The notes under the pieces: generated by a model | The model's database searches: none | What the model was told of the DNA's origin: nothing | Seen by the model: only the letters and a program-made list of their open reading frames with translations | Program-made: the position numbers and the translations under genes | Part shown: positions 42,276 to 55,200 of the stretch, piece by piece | Numbering within the stretch: the stretch's first letter is position 1 | Layout of the letters: every line of letters begins with the position of its first letter | Assembly (NCBI GenBank): GCA_023053575.1 | Contig: JAKZAP010000003.1 | Location: 2,456,561 to 2,520,560, forward strand | Origin: Branchinecta lynchi | Taxonomy: Eukaryota > Arthropoda > Branchiopoda > Anostraca > Branchinectidae | Direction of reading: 5' to 3' | DNA: 64,000 nucleotides

Positions 42276-43205
42276 TTACGAGAAAGACTTATGATTTTTT
42301 TGTTGTTCAGGCACTAAGCAACCTACACCAGTGACACCATTGCCCACTAAAAAGACGCGTTTATGTTAAGAGATAAAAATTTCCCGCGTCAAAGTAGAAT
42401 TTACGCCGTGGGGACGGCTGCAAATATACTGAAAGTCATAATTAGAGTAGATAGGGGAAAATAAAAAAAAAATCCCTTGCAGAATCCAAATAATTCATTT
42501 TATTCAAGTAAATGACACAAAAACAAGTTGGCTTTTCAGTTAAACCTTAAACTTGAACTGAAGGGCACAATTAAAGTCAAACTTCAATCCTTCAGCCCAT
42601 CGTCAACCCTTTCGTCAATGATGTATGTGAATGACGTTAGTAAATGGCGCATGTCAACGACGTATGTCAATGACGAATCTAGGACGTGTGCTTGTTCTTC
42701 CCACGAAGATACATCCCGATCCCTCGACTCTAAGCGTTTCCAAAGATTTCCGACTCCCCCAAAGTCACCGGCTACGGTCCAGATCTGAAATGAGTTGTGT
42801 GTAACACGAGGTTTATCCAAATATCAAGTATCATTAAGTTACTACGCATGACGTCACGAATTCTGGCTTTTTGCCGTCAAGGCTGGAACGATTTTTCTAT
42901 TTTCCAGCAGGATCTCACGCCAGGGGCGAATCCGACCAATCACGTTACAGAAATGCGTAGTTACTACGCTTACTACGCTCCCGAGCATGGTAAGCAAATA
43001 GTAACTATTAGTTACTATTCCGACAAGGTTGGAACGGTCAGCGTAGTAACTTTCCGTGAGGATGGAACGGGAATAGTAACTAATAGTAACTATTGTTAGA
43101 AGGGTGGAACACGCTCTAAGATTCGACCACCCGTTCGAAAGCTGAAAATACCTAAATTTTCCGGATTCCCCCTGCCTCCACTCCACCCCAGGTGGTCCCA
43201 TCGGT
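42276..43205. repeat. Repeat mosaic: ACTTTAAGG-type piece, GTAACT fold-back, reversed family 2 piece
   Basis: 42530-42640 resembles the interior of the 38.5 kb element (TTGAACTGAAGGGCAC, TCAATGACGTATGT). 42838-43112 has repeated TAGTAACTAATAGTTACT and GGAACG words as in the 25641 MITE, without clear TIRs. 43125-43205 is a reversed family 2 unit (CGACCACCCGTTCGAAAG). Confidence 0.5.
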
Positions 43206-44195
43206 GAAGTTACTATTTCAGACGAGGAGCCTTGCCCAAAACGGCTAAATATCGTTATACAACATCGTAAGTGACTTTTCCGTTTCTAACATTTGTTTTC
43301 TGATGTAAGGTGTATCCTAGAGGGCTTAATTTGAAGGGGTTGGCTCCTCAAAGTTCAACTGAAGGGTTTTACTCGTTAAGATTTGAACGGGGGAAGAGTA
43401 AGAATAACTTTAAGGAGTACAGTACACTTCACCTGAACTTTCAGGATCTACACCTTTTCGGCACAGTCATCAATTCCATAAGACGGGATAAGATAAAATT
43501 TATTTACGGTATGTTCACACGGCCGTTGCGATAAAGTTGACATTTAACTTGCTGATCAGACCGAAAAATCCTGATCGCTTATTTGAACTATAAGGGAAGG
43601 TGGATAAAATCTACGATGCACCTGCGAGACTGCCGCGAAAAACGAGAATACAGCCTACTTCTATCCCCTAAAAATCAATCAAGGCACTATAAGTGCTGTT
43701 TGTATCGCAAATAAATCGATAGAAAGCAGTTAATAACCACCGTGTACGTAGCGAAACCAAAAGCTTTTGTTCTCTAGCCCAGGTCTTGGGGAAGCTTGCG
43801 TAGAAAACCAGATGGGTATCTACGGTAGAAACTAATAAAGATAGCTACCAGCAAATTCTGTCGATGTATAAAATGAGACTTAGAAGGGTCTGCTGCATTG
43901 CATTTTTGTCCCCGAACTTGTATATCACTAATACTTTCTTTTTTTGTTCCGCTCAGAAATTACCATAGTTCCTTTCTAAAGGGTTACCAGTTTAGGCGCC
44001 CACAGCGAAGGAACTTGACATGATACGTTAAATTTGAAGACTCATCTTCATAACCACAACAACGAATTTTTGGGAATACCCGTGTCCACACACTTTAAAA
44101 AGTCCTTGAAAATGAACTTCACTCGTTCTCAAATGATACAACAAACATTACTGGTATACATCCGTTGTAGGCCTACTCTCCATTTTTCATCACGT
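43206..44195. other. Unassigned spacer
   Basis: One CTCAAAGTTCAACTGAAGGG word at 43347 links to the 38.5 kb element. Otherwise nothing recognised. Confidence 0.35.
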
Positions 44196-44492
44196 TTTGA
44201 GCTCCTTTGGCGAACTATTTGTCCGGTGACGAAATAAATTTCAAATATTTATTCAGCATATGTCTCATTACCTCCAAATTTACTCTTTAGCTTTCATAAA
44301 AAAAAAAAAAAATGTGGCACTTCTTTTGACCCCCCCCCCCTTACACTGCTACGAAGCTGACATGTACTTTGAACCGATGAATCTTCATACCAGGTGAGAG
44401 ATTCCAGTACAAACAGACAGACGGACGGGCAGACGAACATTCTTTACGGAGTCATATATGTATCCCGTCACTTACGTTTAGGGATCCCAACA
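44196..44492 (-). repeat. Element E copy 5, head fragment
   Basis: A sub-repeat at 44210 (GGCGAACTATTTGTCCGGTG) and the head end CACTTACGTTTAGGGATCCC at 44471, with an ACAGACAGACGG run between them. Confidence 0.6.
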
Positions 44493-44929
44493 AGTGCGCA
44501 AGCGCTCAGACGTGGAGTGTAAAAGTAAAATTTGTATCACATTTTATAGACAGACAGCTTTAGAACCGAGACATATTTCTCATCCCCAATAACCAAACAA
44601 GGATTAATAGCCTAATCTGTAATGTAAACTAACCGCCAGTATAAATCCAGAGAAATGTTAAACATCTTGCACGAATAGCATTTGTTCGAACACTGAATGG
44701 TCAGAATGGTCTGCCAGCCAGTCCCACCCTTTAAACCTATTTTCCATTAGCAAGGTAATAACAAGTGCAATAAACCAGATCATAGCAGCCTAATGACCCC
44801 TTTGTCACAATTCATTAAGAACGGCATATCATCGATCATATGACAAAACAGTAAAGTCAAAATGCGTATTTACACCATTTTTTCCTCAAGTATACCAGCT
44901 TAGACTTTGATTCCAGCCACGGTTCAAAC
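44493..44929. other. Unassigned spacer
   Basis: Nothing recognised. Confidence 0.35.
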
Positions 44930-45490
44930 ACTTTTTTCATGGGTAATTTGGGTCCACTTGCCCATGAACGGGGAGGGTGGGCGTGGTTCAGCTCTCCCCA
45001 ACCCTTACGATCCAAAAGCACAAAGGAATTACATCGCCTTATCTCCAGTTAATTCAAGTTAAAATTGCCAAATCTGGGCTCAATCGTCCCTGAACCAAGT
45101 GGGGGTGGGGTTTGGGACCAGTAAAAAGTAAAAAGGGACCCCAATTCTCACAATCCTACCAAGTTTCAACTTGATAGCTGTTGATTCCTGTCACAGGTAC
45201 TGAACTTTACTCTTGGGCAATCTGGGCCCAGTTGCCCATGAACGGGGTGGGTGGGGGAGGTACACCTTTAAAAATAATTTCCCAGCCCTAGCTACAAGTC
45301 CAACAAATTTCATCGTCCTATGTCCAGTTCTTGGCAAGTTACGAACATTAATCAATGGGAAACCTGGGCCCATTTGCCCCTGAACCGGGTGAGTGTGGGG
45401 GGTGGGACCCTTAAAAAGCAAAACTAGACTCCAATACCCACAAGTGTGCCAAGTTTGAACTTGATACTTGCACTCGTTCACGAGTTATAA
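44930..45490. repeat. Four tandem ~140 bp units (CCAAGTTTCAACTTGATA family)
   Basis: TGCCCATGAACGGGG-like words at 44955, 45085, 45229 and 45371 are spaced 129-145 bp apart. Each is followed by a G-rich block, AAAAAG, CCCCAAT and a reversed core such as CCAAGTTTCAACTTGATA or ATTTCATCGTCCTATGTCC. The reversed core is a variant of the family 2 core. Confidence 0.7.
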
Positions 45491-45869
45491 GCTCCACAAA
45501 ATATGGTGAAAACCGAAAACAGAAAGCTAAAAGCTGCTACAGCGCTCGCAATAGTAGATTGTTCCAAGGAAAACTCCACTAAAAACTATTACAATAATTT
45601 TTGTTTTAAATGTCTTTTGCTTCCATATTTTCAAAACCAGCAATTGGATATGTCACTATAGCAAGTATCCCATTCTGACGAGGAAACAAAGACAGGATAC
45701 AAACCAAAAAATCCGCATCTGACACTCCATTGTTCGAATCTCTTTAATGACAAAGTTTGGGTCGTGTATCCAGTTTCTTACCTTTTCAAGATTCTGTCCA
45801 GCATTTACTGTTGTTCCATCAGTGAGGGTTTACAGGCTCGAAAGTAAATTCTCGAACAGTTTGTTCAGA
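45491..45869. other. Spacer downstream of sulfotransferase 2
   Basis: Nothing recognised beyond possible downstream 3' sequence of the gene. Confidence 0.35.
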
Positions 45870-45875
45870 TTTATT
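45870..45875 (-). terminator. Poly(A) signal AATAAA, sulfotransferase 2
   Basis: TTTATT on the plus strand, 27 bp past the stop codon at 45902-45904. Confidence 0.6.
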
Positions 45876-45901
45876 GACGAAACTTAATGAAAAACAAGTT
45901 C

Positions 45902-46238
45902 TTAGATTTTCAGGTTTACGAACATATCTTGGTTAAACGGAAGAACAGTATCTGCTGATTTGTTGTCGAACTCTTCTTTTGTCAGAAGTTTGTAGCCCAG
46001 ACCTTCCATTGCATCTTTACATTCTTTTTGAATGTCATCGATGGTTGACCACGGCAATCCAGAAGATAGCCAAGCATTTATTCTGGTTTCAGCCTTTCGG
46101 AAAGTCGAATGAGAGTTTTCGTCCGTTTTCGTTGTATGTGTCTTCACGTACTCTTTTGAATCTTCCAGAAGAGGGAGTTCCAAAATTCGGAAGAGTTTTT
46201 TGGTCTGAGCAGCTGAGTTCGCGGCAAAGTCCTCAAAT
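45902..46238 (-). CDS. Sulfotransferase 2 terminal exon
   Basis: The acceptor is ATGTTTTAG before ATTTGAGGAC, completing RFEDF. It runs 111 codons to TAA at 45904-45902. Confidence 0.9.
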
Positions 46239-49200
46239 CTAAAACATTGAAAATGAAAAGGTTAAAGTAAGAAACGTTATTGATCCTATGTGTCAATTTA
46301 AAAAAGAGGTTGATATTTAGAGAGTCGTTAGAGGCCTTTTTCCGCGACACAGCTGTGGGCCACACACTTCTGAGTGTTTGTCGCGGAAACACGATTGTGT
46401 GCCACACAGTCGAGCCACTGGTTGAAACTCGCGGAAACGCCGTTTTGTCTATTTTTTTGGCGGCAATTTCAAATATCTGAGAATAAAAATAAACTTCATG
46501 TAAAATCTCAATAAATATAACTCCAGGCCTATTTGCTTACCATTCTGAACAAAAAGTATCATCAGTTTTAAGTCTATATGCTTAAAAAAGTAGTTAGCTT
46601 TATTGTATCGACACTATTTTGCTTCTTAATTGGAATTTCCCGCCAGAATTGAGCCACAAAATCGACGATTACCTCGCCAGTTGTTTGTCGAATTTGAGCC
46701 ACATAGCAAGCCACGAAAATCTTGTTGGTCGTGGAAATATACTAGTGGGCCGCACTAGAGACCGTGGAAACACTTTTTCGAGCCCATGTCGACCCACAGA
46801 CTGTTTGTGGAGCACGGAAAAACGCCTTAGATCCTGCTCTTAGTTTCCCCATTTTTCTTACAACAGGAAAATTGAACACATTTTCCCTTTTTTGTGTTAT
46901 TTCTAGTAGGCTACTTCATCTTTGCTATTCTTGTAATAGCATGGGTAATGTCTATTGAAAAGTTACAGCCATACAGCTTGAATCCATGGCCAAGTAGGCC
47001 ATTTCTCTTCTAAGTTTTTCTGCTGCTACATCGTTACAGATTAAAGCACATTACAAGCTAGTTTCGAGTGTTCTTAGCATAATGCCCCATAATCCCCTCA
47101 GTTCTAATGAGAAAACATGGTAATACTCGCAAAGCAGGTATTCCTGTCCAATGAGCACTGCGGGAGTAAACGAGAGCCTGACCTACCTCGAAAAGAGCCA
47201 AACTCGGAAACTTGAACAGTCAGCGCGTTTCCGTATGCGATGAAGTAGTAATATGTCAACTGATTCAACTGATAATTAGCCTGAGGGCAGATTGTTTACC
47301 GGTAGGATTAAGAAGGAAAGATTTGGGTAAGGTTTGAGTGCTTCGTGGTCCTTACTTCTGTCCGATGTGCGGTAAAATGAATGAATGTATTTTCCATTTA
47401 ATGGGTGAGTGTCAGGAGTTAAAAGACCTGAGGAAGGGAATATTTGGGGAAATGATTTGGGGGGACGAAAGGTTTAAACAAATTTTGAAAAGTGGAAGTT
47501 TTAGAGATATTAGAAATTTGAGAAGATTCCTAAAGGTAGCCATGATTCACAGGGATAGTTTTTTGTAAATAGTTGTTGAGGTTCTGGTTTCGTTTTGGTG
47601 TTGTTTTGTTGTTTTCATGGACCTTTGTGCTTTTACGGAAATAAATCTTATCTTATGGAAAGACAGGTCCTTTAAAGAACACCTGAACAATGAAACCATA
47701 TTTGAACACACTATCGAGAATGCATTTACAGACATGGCCACGGAGAGCATTGTTCTCCTGGGCGTGACGTTTTCAAAATAGGGATGTTGGTTTCTGGAGG
47801 TTTGCACATGCAGACTCCAAGACAAAAGCGCAATTCATTCAAATCTTGTACAGCGCTAGCCGGATCGTACGTTTGCGCCTAACTGGTTAAAAAGTATTCT
47901 AGAAGAAGGTTTGATTGGAGACACTTGTCTATTTCTAAAATTGTTCGGTACTGAAATAAGGACAGATGCAAAATGGAGCAAAAATCATAGCTTGGAAACA
48001 CTATTTCGTATTTGAATTGGGTTTTCTGCAGGCAATGTTAACAGAAGTCATACAGATAGGGATGATACTTGGTACTTTTCATTCAGGTGTCCTTTAAAGT
48101 TTAACTGACAAAGCAGTTTATTTTAACATCTGATATTTGAATACCCTGATATATTTTGACTCGTCTAAGATACTTTGTATGTTTTCACTCGGGGCTTTAA
48201 TTAATAACGTTCGTGATGCCCCTACTTGCATGGCAACCCAAATTCACCTTGACGGGGAGAATTTGAATATGAACAAAAGCCTGCATTTCCATGTGCTGCG
48301 GACTCTACGATTGGAAAATTCACAGATGAAGAGAGCAGAAGAGTTATTTTTCGGGATTTTCTTACCTTCAAGCATACCTGGGGACAAGCACACGGAGGTA
48401 CTGGATTATTTGTGGATAGCGGACAAACCAAGCATCGGGTTTTCAGACCTATTTGGGTTACAGGTTTTACAGGTTTATTGCAGGTAAATTACAGGTTTGT
48501 TTCCTTCCCCGACGTTGACCAAGAAGATTGACAGCATGATGAGGACCCTTGCCAAGAAGGGCCGAAATATCGCAGATGAAGAATTGTAGCTGACGTATCC
48601 GTTGTAAACATTGTTTGAATAAACTATTTAGGTAAATATGTGAAGTGTAACTGGACTGTCGGATCTCTACCCTATTAGGTTAAATTGTAACATAAAGTTA
48701 AGCAGTTGCACTTACCGAATAACTGAGAAATTGACTTGCGCCCCAATACTTTTGGCAGCTTCGAAGTTATCATTATAGTCCTTGCAAAGGACTTTAATGT
48801 TTTTCCAAGCACTCGTCCATTTCGTGGCCACTCTGGAACTAAACACAGCGCGTGGATCTCTAACAAGAAATATCGAATGGAAGTCGTACGAGACTGGATC
48901 TGGCACAAGGTCTGGAACGTAGCGTAAGGGTAATCGGACCGTTTTCAACACCTAGGGAAAAAAAAATTCTATACCATTTTCGTAAAATTCTTTCAAGTTC
49001 TTACCTCGCAATCAACTACGGTCGGAGATTTACCGATGTGAAGAAAAAAGGGGTTACAACTGTTCGGTTGAAGCTGAAACACGCTTTACCAGCTTTTCGC
49101 TGGGAACCTGCTGACGATAGTCGATAACACTCTTGCATATCGTTCCGCGTAATCGCAAAAATTACAAGAAAACAAAGTATAAGCAATTTGTTTCCTGAAA

Positions 49201-52200
49201 CAACCTGAAATGAATTTGGATTTGACTCTAATTTCGGAGCATCGTAGACAGTCCAGGTCCTCGATAACAAAGGTTTATGGAGAAATCCAAAGCTTTAATT
49301 TTATAGAGAAAGGTGCCCTTGAGATGATAACATTATAAATAATGGATTGAAAGACAACAAGACCAAAGGTCTCGATGGGTGCCAATAATTTAATATTTGA
49401 TCCAGACAATTGTGTCTTGTCTTTGCCAGACTCCTTGAACATTTTTACTATTAAAATTTAGAAAAAGATTAAGGCCAAATAGCTTCTCATCTGAGAAAAC
49501 CAAGTTCAGATTTGGATTCAGCATGTGTTTTTACCCCTATAAGTCATATCTATTCTGACGAAACTGATCGAAACTTCCTGCCTTACTTCTGCCAAATTTA
49601 CGGTTTCGGCGGAACTTATACTAGTCCGGCAGAAAAATAAAGCTCAAAAGGAAATTCAGCGTATTTCCTGACGCCTACATCGAACATCTAACCAACCTTC
49701 AAATAAAAACCTCACTTATAACAAATTTTCCGGTTTCAGCCAGATTCCAGGTGAACTATATGTCCGGTAACGATTGTCATATGCGGATTCAGCATCTCTT
49801 CCTACCCCTCGGTCAGACATCTAGACAACTACAAATAAAACTTTTGCTTTTAACTAATTTCCCGGTATTGGCCGGATTCCGGGTGAACTCCTTGTCCGGG
49901 TAGAGAATGATTTTCACGTAAGCGTTCAGCATGCCTTCTTACCCCCAAAACGAACACCTAATCCACTTCAAATAAGAGTTTTACTTTTCATAAGATTTCC
50001 GGTTTTGGCCGGATTCCGGGCGAACTACTTGTTCGGCGAGAAAATGGTTTTCATATTCGTGTTCAGCATGTATTCGTACCCTTAATCGACTATTTCATTA
50101 GCTGTTTATAAATATTTTGTTTTACCCTTAATCTGAACCCCGTCCTTCACCCCTAAATGTAGGGCTACAGAGCCCATAAAGGAACTCGACCGTTCCCTTG
50201 ACCCAAATAATCCTAACACCCAGTTTCCTTCAAAATATTTCGTTCCTTGCGAGAGTTATCGTGCTCACAGACCGGACGGACAGCTTTTGCGACGGTATAG
50301 GTATGTCTCCACTTGCGATTTGGGATCCCAAAAAGGTTGCTGAAGCAGAACTTGAACCCACTACCTCAGGCTTTAATTGTCGTTATTTACACATGGGATA
50401 TCTTACAATTTCATTATTTCAGGTTTATTTGCCTCGGTTAAAGTACCTTACAAGAACTACTTTTAGTCTAAAGGACACTCTTCCCCATGATTTTTTTTTT
50501 TTTCGCTGGGATATGTCATTGAATGAGTGAACGAACAAAATACACAGTACTGTCCAAGGGCAGAAGTAAAAAGAACAAATAAATATAGACCACTCAAATA
50601 ATTTACAGACAGATTATTGCCGAAAAAAGAGGACGGGGATAGGTAAAAAAGAGTAAAGTAGGGGGGAGGGCAGTCCAGAACCTCCAGGGTCTTCCGACTG
50701 CGAAACACTATACGGACTGAAACATTTGAGTCTTAGACTTCTGAATTTGGTGCAAAACTATTTCAGGTTTATTGGGATCCCGGATCGTAAGTGATGGGGT
50801 ACCTATGACTTCGTAAAAGTTGTCTCTCTGTCTGTCTGTCTGTTAGTACGTTAACTCTCGAAGGGGTTGAGATACTTTGTTCAAACTTGAGATTCTTTCG
50901 GTCAAAGTACAGGTCAAGTTCTTAGCTTACCCATATATTTAGGAGTGGGGGAGGGGTTTGATTAAGGGGCGAAACAGTATTTGTTCAAAGCTAATGAGAT
51001 AGTCGATTTAGGGGTAAGGTGACATTCTGATTCCGAATATCGAAATAACGTTCTCGCCGAACAAGAAGTTCACCCAGAATAATGGAAAAACTGGCAAATT
51101 TATTGAAAGTGAAAGTTTTATCTGAAGTTGACCAGAGAGGTTTAGGGGTAAAGAGGCATGCTGCATTCGTTTTTTGAACTTTATTTTCTTGCCGGATAAG
51201 CAGTTCATCCGGAATCCGGCCAAAACTGAAAATTTCGTAGGAAGTGTGGAGTTAAGAAAACCCAATTAGATAGTCGATATACTGTGAGGACACATGCTGA
51301 ATCCAGGTTTGAATCCAATTTGCTCACTTGACAGGAAAATTATGGCCAAAACCGGATATTATATGAAGATGAAGCGTTTCTGAAGATGAAGATATCTTTT
51401 CGGTGAACCTCGCATACAGTCCATTAAATTTAATTCATACAGTAAGTGTAATTAACAGGACTGCTCGATATTCCTCTTTATTTTTTTACCTTGGTGCATT
51501 TGGTATCCACGTTGTAAGCATGACTCAAAGAAATAAAAAGTGGTGTTCACTTACTTGAAACTGTGAATTACCACAGTTGTGCTTCAGGACATGAGGGTCA
51601 AAACATGCGTGTGAATTCGAGCCTTTTAGTCTGCAGACGTCAAAATGTTTGGTGTTGACTTCCAGCATATCTGTAAGAAAAGCTAGCAAAGGCATTGGAG
51701 AAAAGTGATATCGATTATTCCACTGCCTTATAGATAGGGGGCAATCTAACAGCTTGTAACTTCTAAATCAACCGCATTCAAGCCTGTAGTTCAATCCAGT
51801 ACTCAGTACTACTGTGAGATCATCTAGTGGCGATGTTTTGGAAGCATTCCGACTGGACAAGCCTAAAATAGATCTTGACAAGAAAATTAGACCAAAATAA
51901 ACACATTAGTTTTTTCAGTTTTCAGCTTCTTTGGACTATATTTAAAAATATAATAAAATAAACCATTAACATTCCAGTCAGGAAAGCACAAAAGGAGTGC
52001 TTGGCTAGGGCAGGGAAATAACCGATATTAGTTAAACAATAAACAGAATCAGCTATCTGAATACTCTATAGAAACAAAAAGGAAGGAGACACAAAAAAAT
52101 AACCAATAGTTTAAATTTTTTAATGAAAAAGAGAGAAAAATAAGGGAAACAAGGAACGAGAAAGAAAGAAGAAAACAGAGGGGGGGGGGGTCCAAAGCAG

Positions 52201-55200
52201 GCTAACACCAAACAATTTTCCTGTAATGACCTTTCGCTGCTCGCTGAAGGAATAAGATTGTTCAAATTCCAGATATCTAACAGTAGACTAGTAATTCCAA
52301 ACAGTTGGCGCGAAAAATAGAAAACACGATGTCACAAGAATTTCGGGTGTTAGAAGAATGCAGGTTTTGATTTGATGTGAACATATTTTGGAATGAAGGC
52401 GGAAGGAGGTTATTGAAATACTTAAAGCAAAAAGTTGCGATCTGGAAATCTCGAGTCTTCGATACATCAAATATATACTGGCACATCTGAAATGAAGATT
52501 AATGTTATAACATCTGTGTGTTGAACCGGTGATATTATCTAAATTCCCTTATTCTGGATGACTTGAACTCTCTTGTAAAAAGAAATGAAGTTACTTGTCC
52601 ATATGGAGCACCGATAAGACAAATGAGGATGAAAAATAGAACGATAGATCGTTTTTAGTATTTTTTTTTAGGAAAACGGAGTTGAAGGCGGCGGATGACT
52701 CCAAGGGACTTTTATTGCCGACAAAGTTTGCTTATATCTACTGTTTTTTCCTCTATCTATGGTATTATTAACTACTCTTAACTTCAGATCTGTTTCAGTT
52801 AATACTATTCTAGAAAATAAAATATAATTTGTCTTACTGTAATTTTGTGTTAAATAATTCGAATCAGCCCATGACACGAATTCAGTAAGAGCTGTTTCCA
52901 TTTTTTTGAACAACGAAGGTAGACTTTCACATGCAACAAAAAAAGTGTATCATCTGCAAATAATATTATATTAGCTTCAGTTAAATAAATAATTTCGTCA
53001 ACAAAAATAAGAAAAAGTAGGGCTCCCAAAGTTGAACCTTGCGGGACTCCAAACGTTATAAAATGGCTGTCAGATGTTACGTTTCAATTATGCAGAACTT
53101 GCGCCCTATTCCATAAATAAAAATCAAACCATTTTAGAGCTTTAGATGCTCAAAAGTATCAAATGCCTTTTCAGATATAAAATTAATGATGCGAGAATTA
53201 GTTCTTTATAATATGGGTCGGTCACCCAATCAATCAATTTTAGAATGGCAAGATCCGCTGAAGTCCTCTCCGAAAACCAAACTGCGTTTTGCAAAGTAAA
53301 TCATGCTCTTGAAGATAATTATACATCCGTTTATGAACTACTTTCTCATACATTTTCGAAAAAAAAGGAAGAATGGATATGGGCCGGTAATTGCTTGGGT
53401 AATTTTTTTACTCTCCTTTGTGAAGGGGTAGTACACGTGCTACTTTTAGCCTTTCTGGGAAAGTCCCCGCTTCCAGTGACAAGTTTATTAAATATGCTAA
53501 AATAGGGATGACACTTTGTTTGGTTGCTTCAACAATCCTTAATGATACTTCCTCAGTTCCACAAGATTCTGAATTCATTTTCATGATTATTTCATCTATT
53601 TCTTTCGTCGTGTTGGGCCAGGGGGGCTTGTTGATAATTTAGCGGCATCATGACAGAGTTTTGAACCTTCCTCAGAAAAATTTTCAAAGAGATTTTCCGT
53701 AATTTCTCTTGGATCATTAACAATATTATATCCAAATTTCATCTTTTTGATTTGCTCTTTTCTTTTTTATGGCCCATTACTTCATTATTTTTTGTCCATG
53801 TCTTCTTCAGATTTCTTTTGATTTGTTCGAATTCCCTTTCATAATACATTTTTTCAGCATGCCTTTTAATTTTATTTATTTTAATTCAGAGGCTACATGT
53901 CGAGTTGGTCGTATAGGGACAGGGGGCTTATTAATCATTTATTCCTCAGAAAAATATTTACAGAGATTTCCGTAATTTCTTTTGGATTCTTAACAATATT
54001 ATCTTCAAATTTCATCTTTTTGATTTGCTCTTCTTTTTTTGTCCAATGGAAGTTATCATTATAGAGCTCAGTTTGTAACTCATGTTATTCTTATTGGCAG
54101 GAATATGAGGAAGAAGTAGAAGTATTATACAATAGTACTTCTTGGATTTTAAGTAAAAATAGTGTACTATAATTCTTTGAGTTATACCCCTAGATCTGGA
54201 TAAAAATAATTTTAATGCAAAAATCAATAATATCAAAACAAAAATGAAATTACAGATAGTATTATAAACCAACTTTATAAGAATATTTTACTATCTGAAT
54301 ATTTAATTAATATTCCACGTAGAGATGAAAATATTCGTAATGAGAACAGACCCTCCGATTATAAACCAGAACCGAGTTTACGACAATTCTGGAAGATAAA
54401 ATAAAAGAATAATAGATCACCATTACAAAAATACACAAGAGAAAACAAAAATAAAAGAAAAGATGTAGTGAATAAAAAATATTTCTGAAAAGCGAAAACT
54501 TATCAGTTACAGGAAACCGAGATAACTTACTGAAAAGGGTTAGAGAATACTATATGATATGATATAATCTGATATTTATTTGTCTTCAAAGCCCAAATGC
54601 CATAGCAAACACACATAAATAACAATATGTAAATACAAGAATAAACGGTCACACTACTACACTAAACCCCACTCAAACACTTTTCCCTGTGCAGACTAGC
54701 CACTCTGAGGAACCTCGCCAGGTTACTTATACAAAGAAAACCCCTACTCCGCATAATATTTAACAACCAATTCCTCCCATGAATCCTTCCCTTAAAATTT
54801 TCCTCCCTCAAATCCTAATTTTCATCACATCCACACATAAAATGAATTAGATCCTCATCTCCCTCATCGCACATTGAACAAAAGATAGGACCATATTTTT
54901 CCCGAACACTTCCAAAATTCTTCTCACTTCCTCTTTTTTTTGACCGGTTATTAAAATAAATATCTTCACCCCAAATCTCTTTAGCTTCTGCATACAAACT
55001 CAAGGATCTACTATCTCTTATCCTAGCTAACCAAACCTGGATTTCTTGGTCAATTAACCTACTACTAATTCTTTTGACACAAATCCTAACTTCTTCCCGG
55101 ACCCTCCTCTCTATTCCACATATAACCAAGCCCGAAACTATCTAATATTAAACGAATATGGAAAGCCCAGGAATCGTGTGTCTAAGAATAATATTAAAAA

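Noticed and set aside
49016..49270. Minus-strand hydrophobic frame as an N-terminal sulfotransferase exon
   Set aside because: Splice phases do not fit, and the exon at 51555-51670 joins directly and in phase to 48951.
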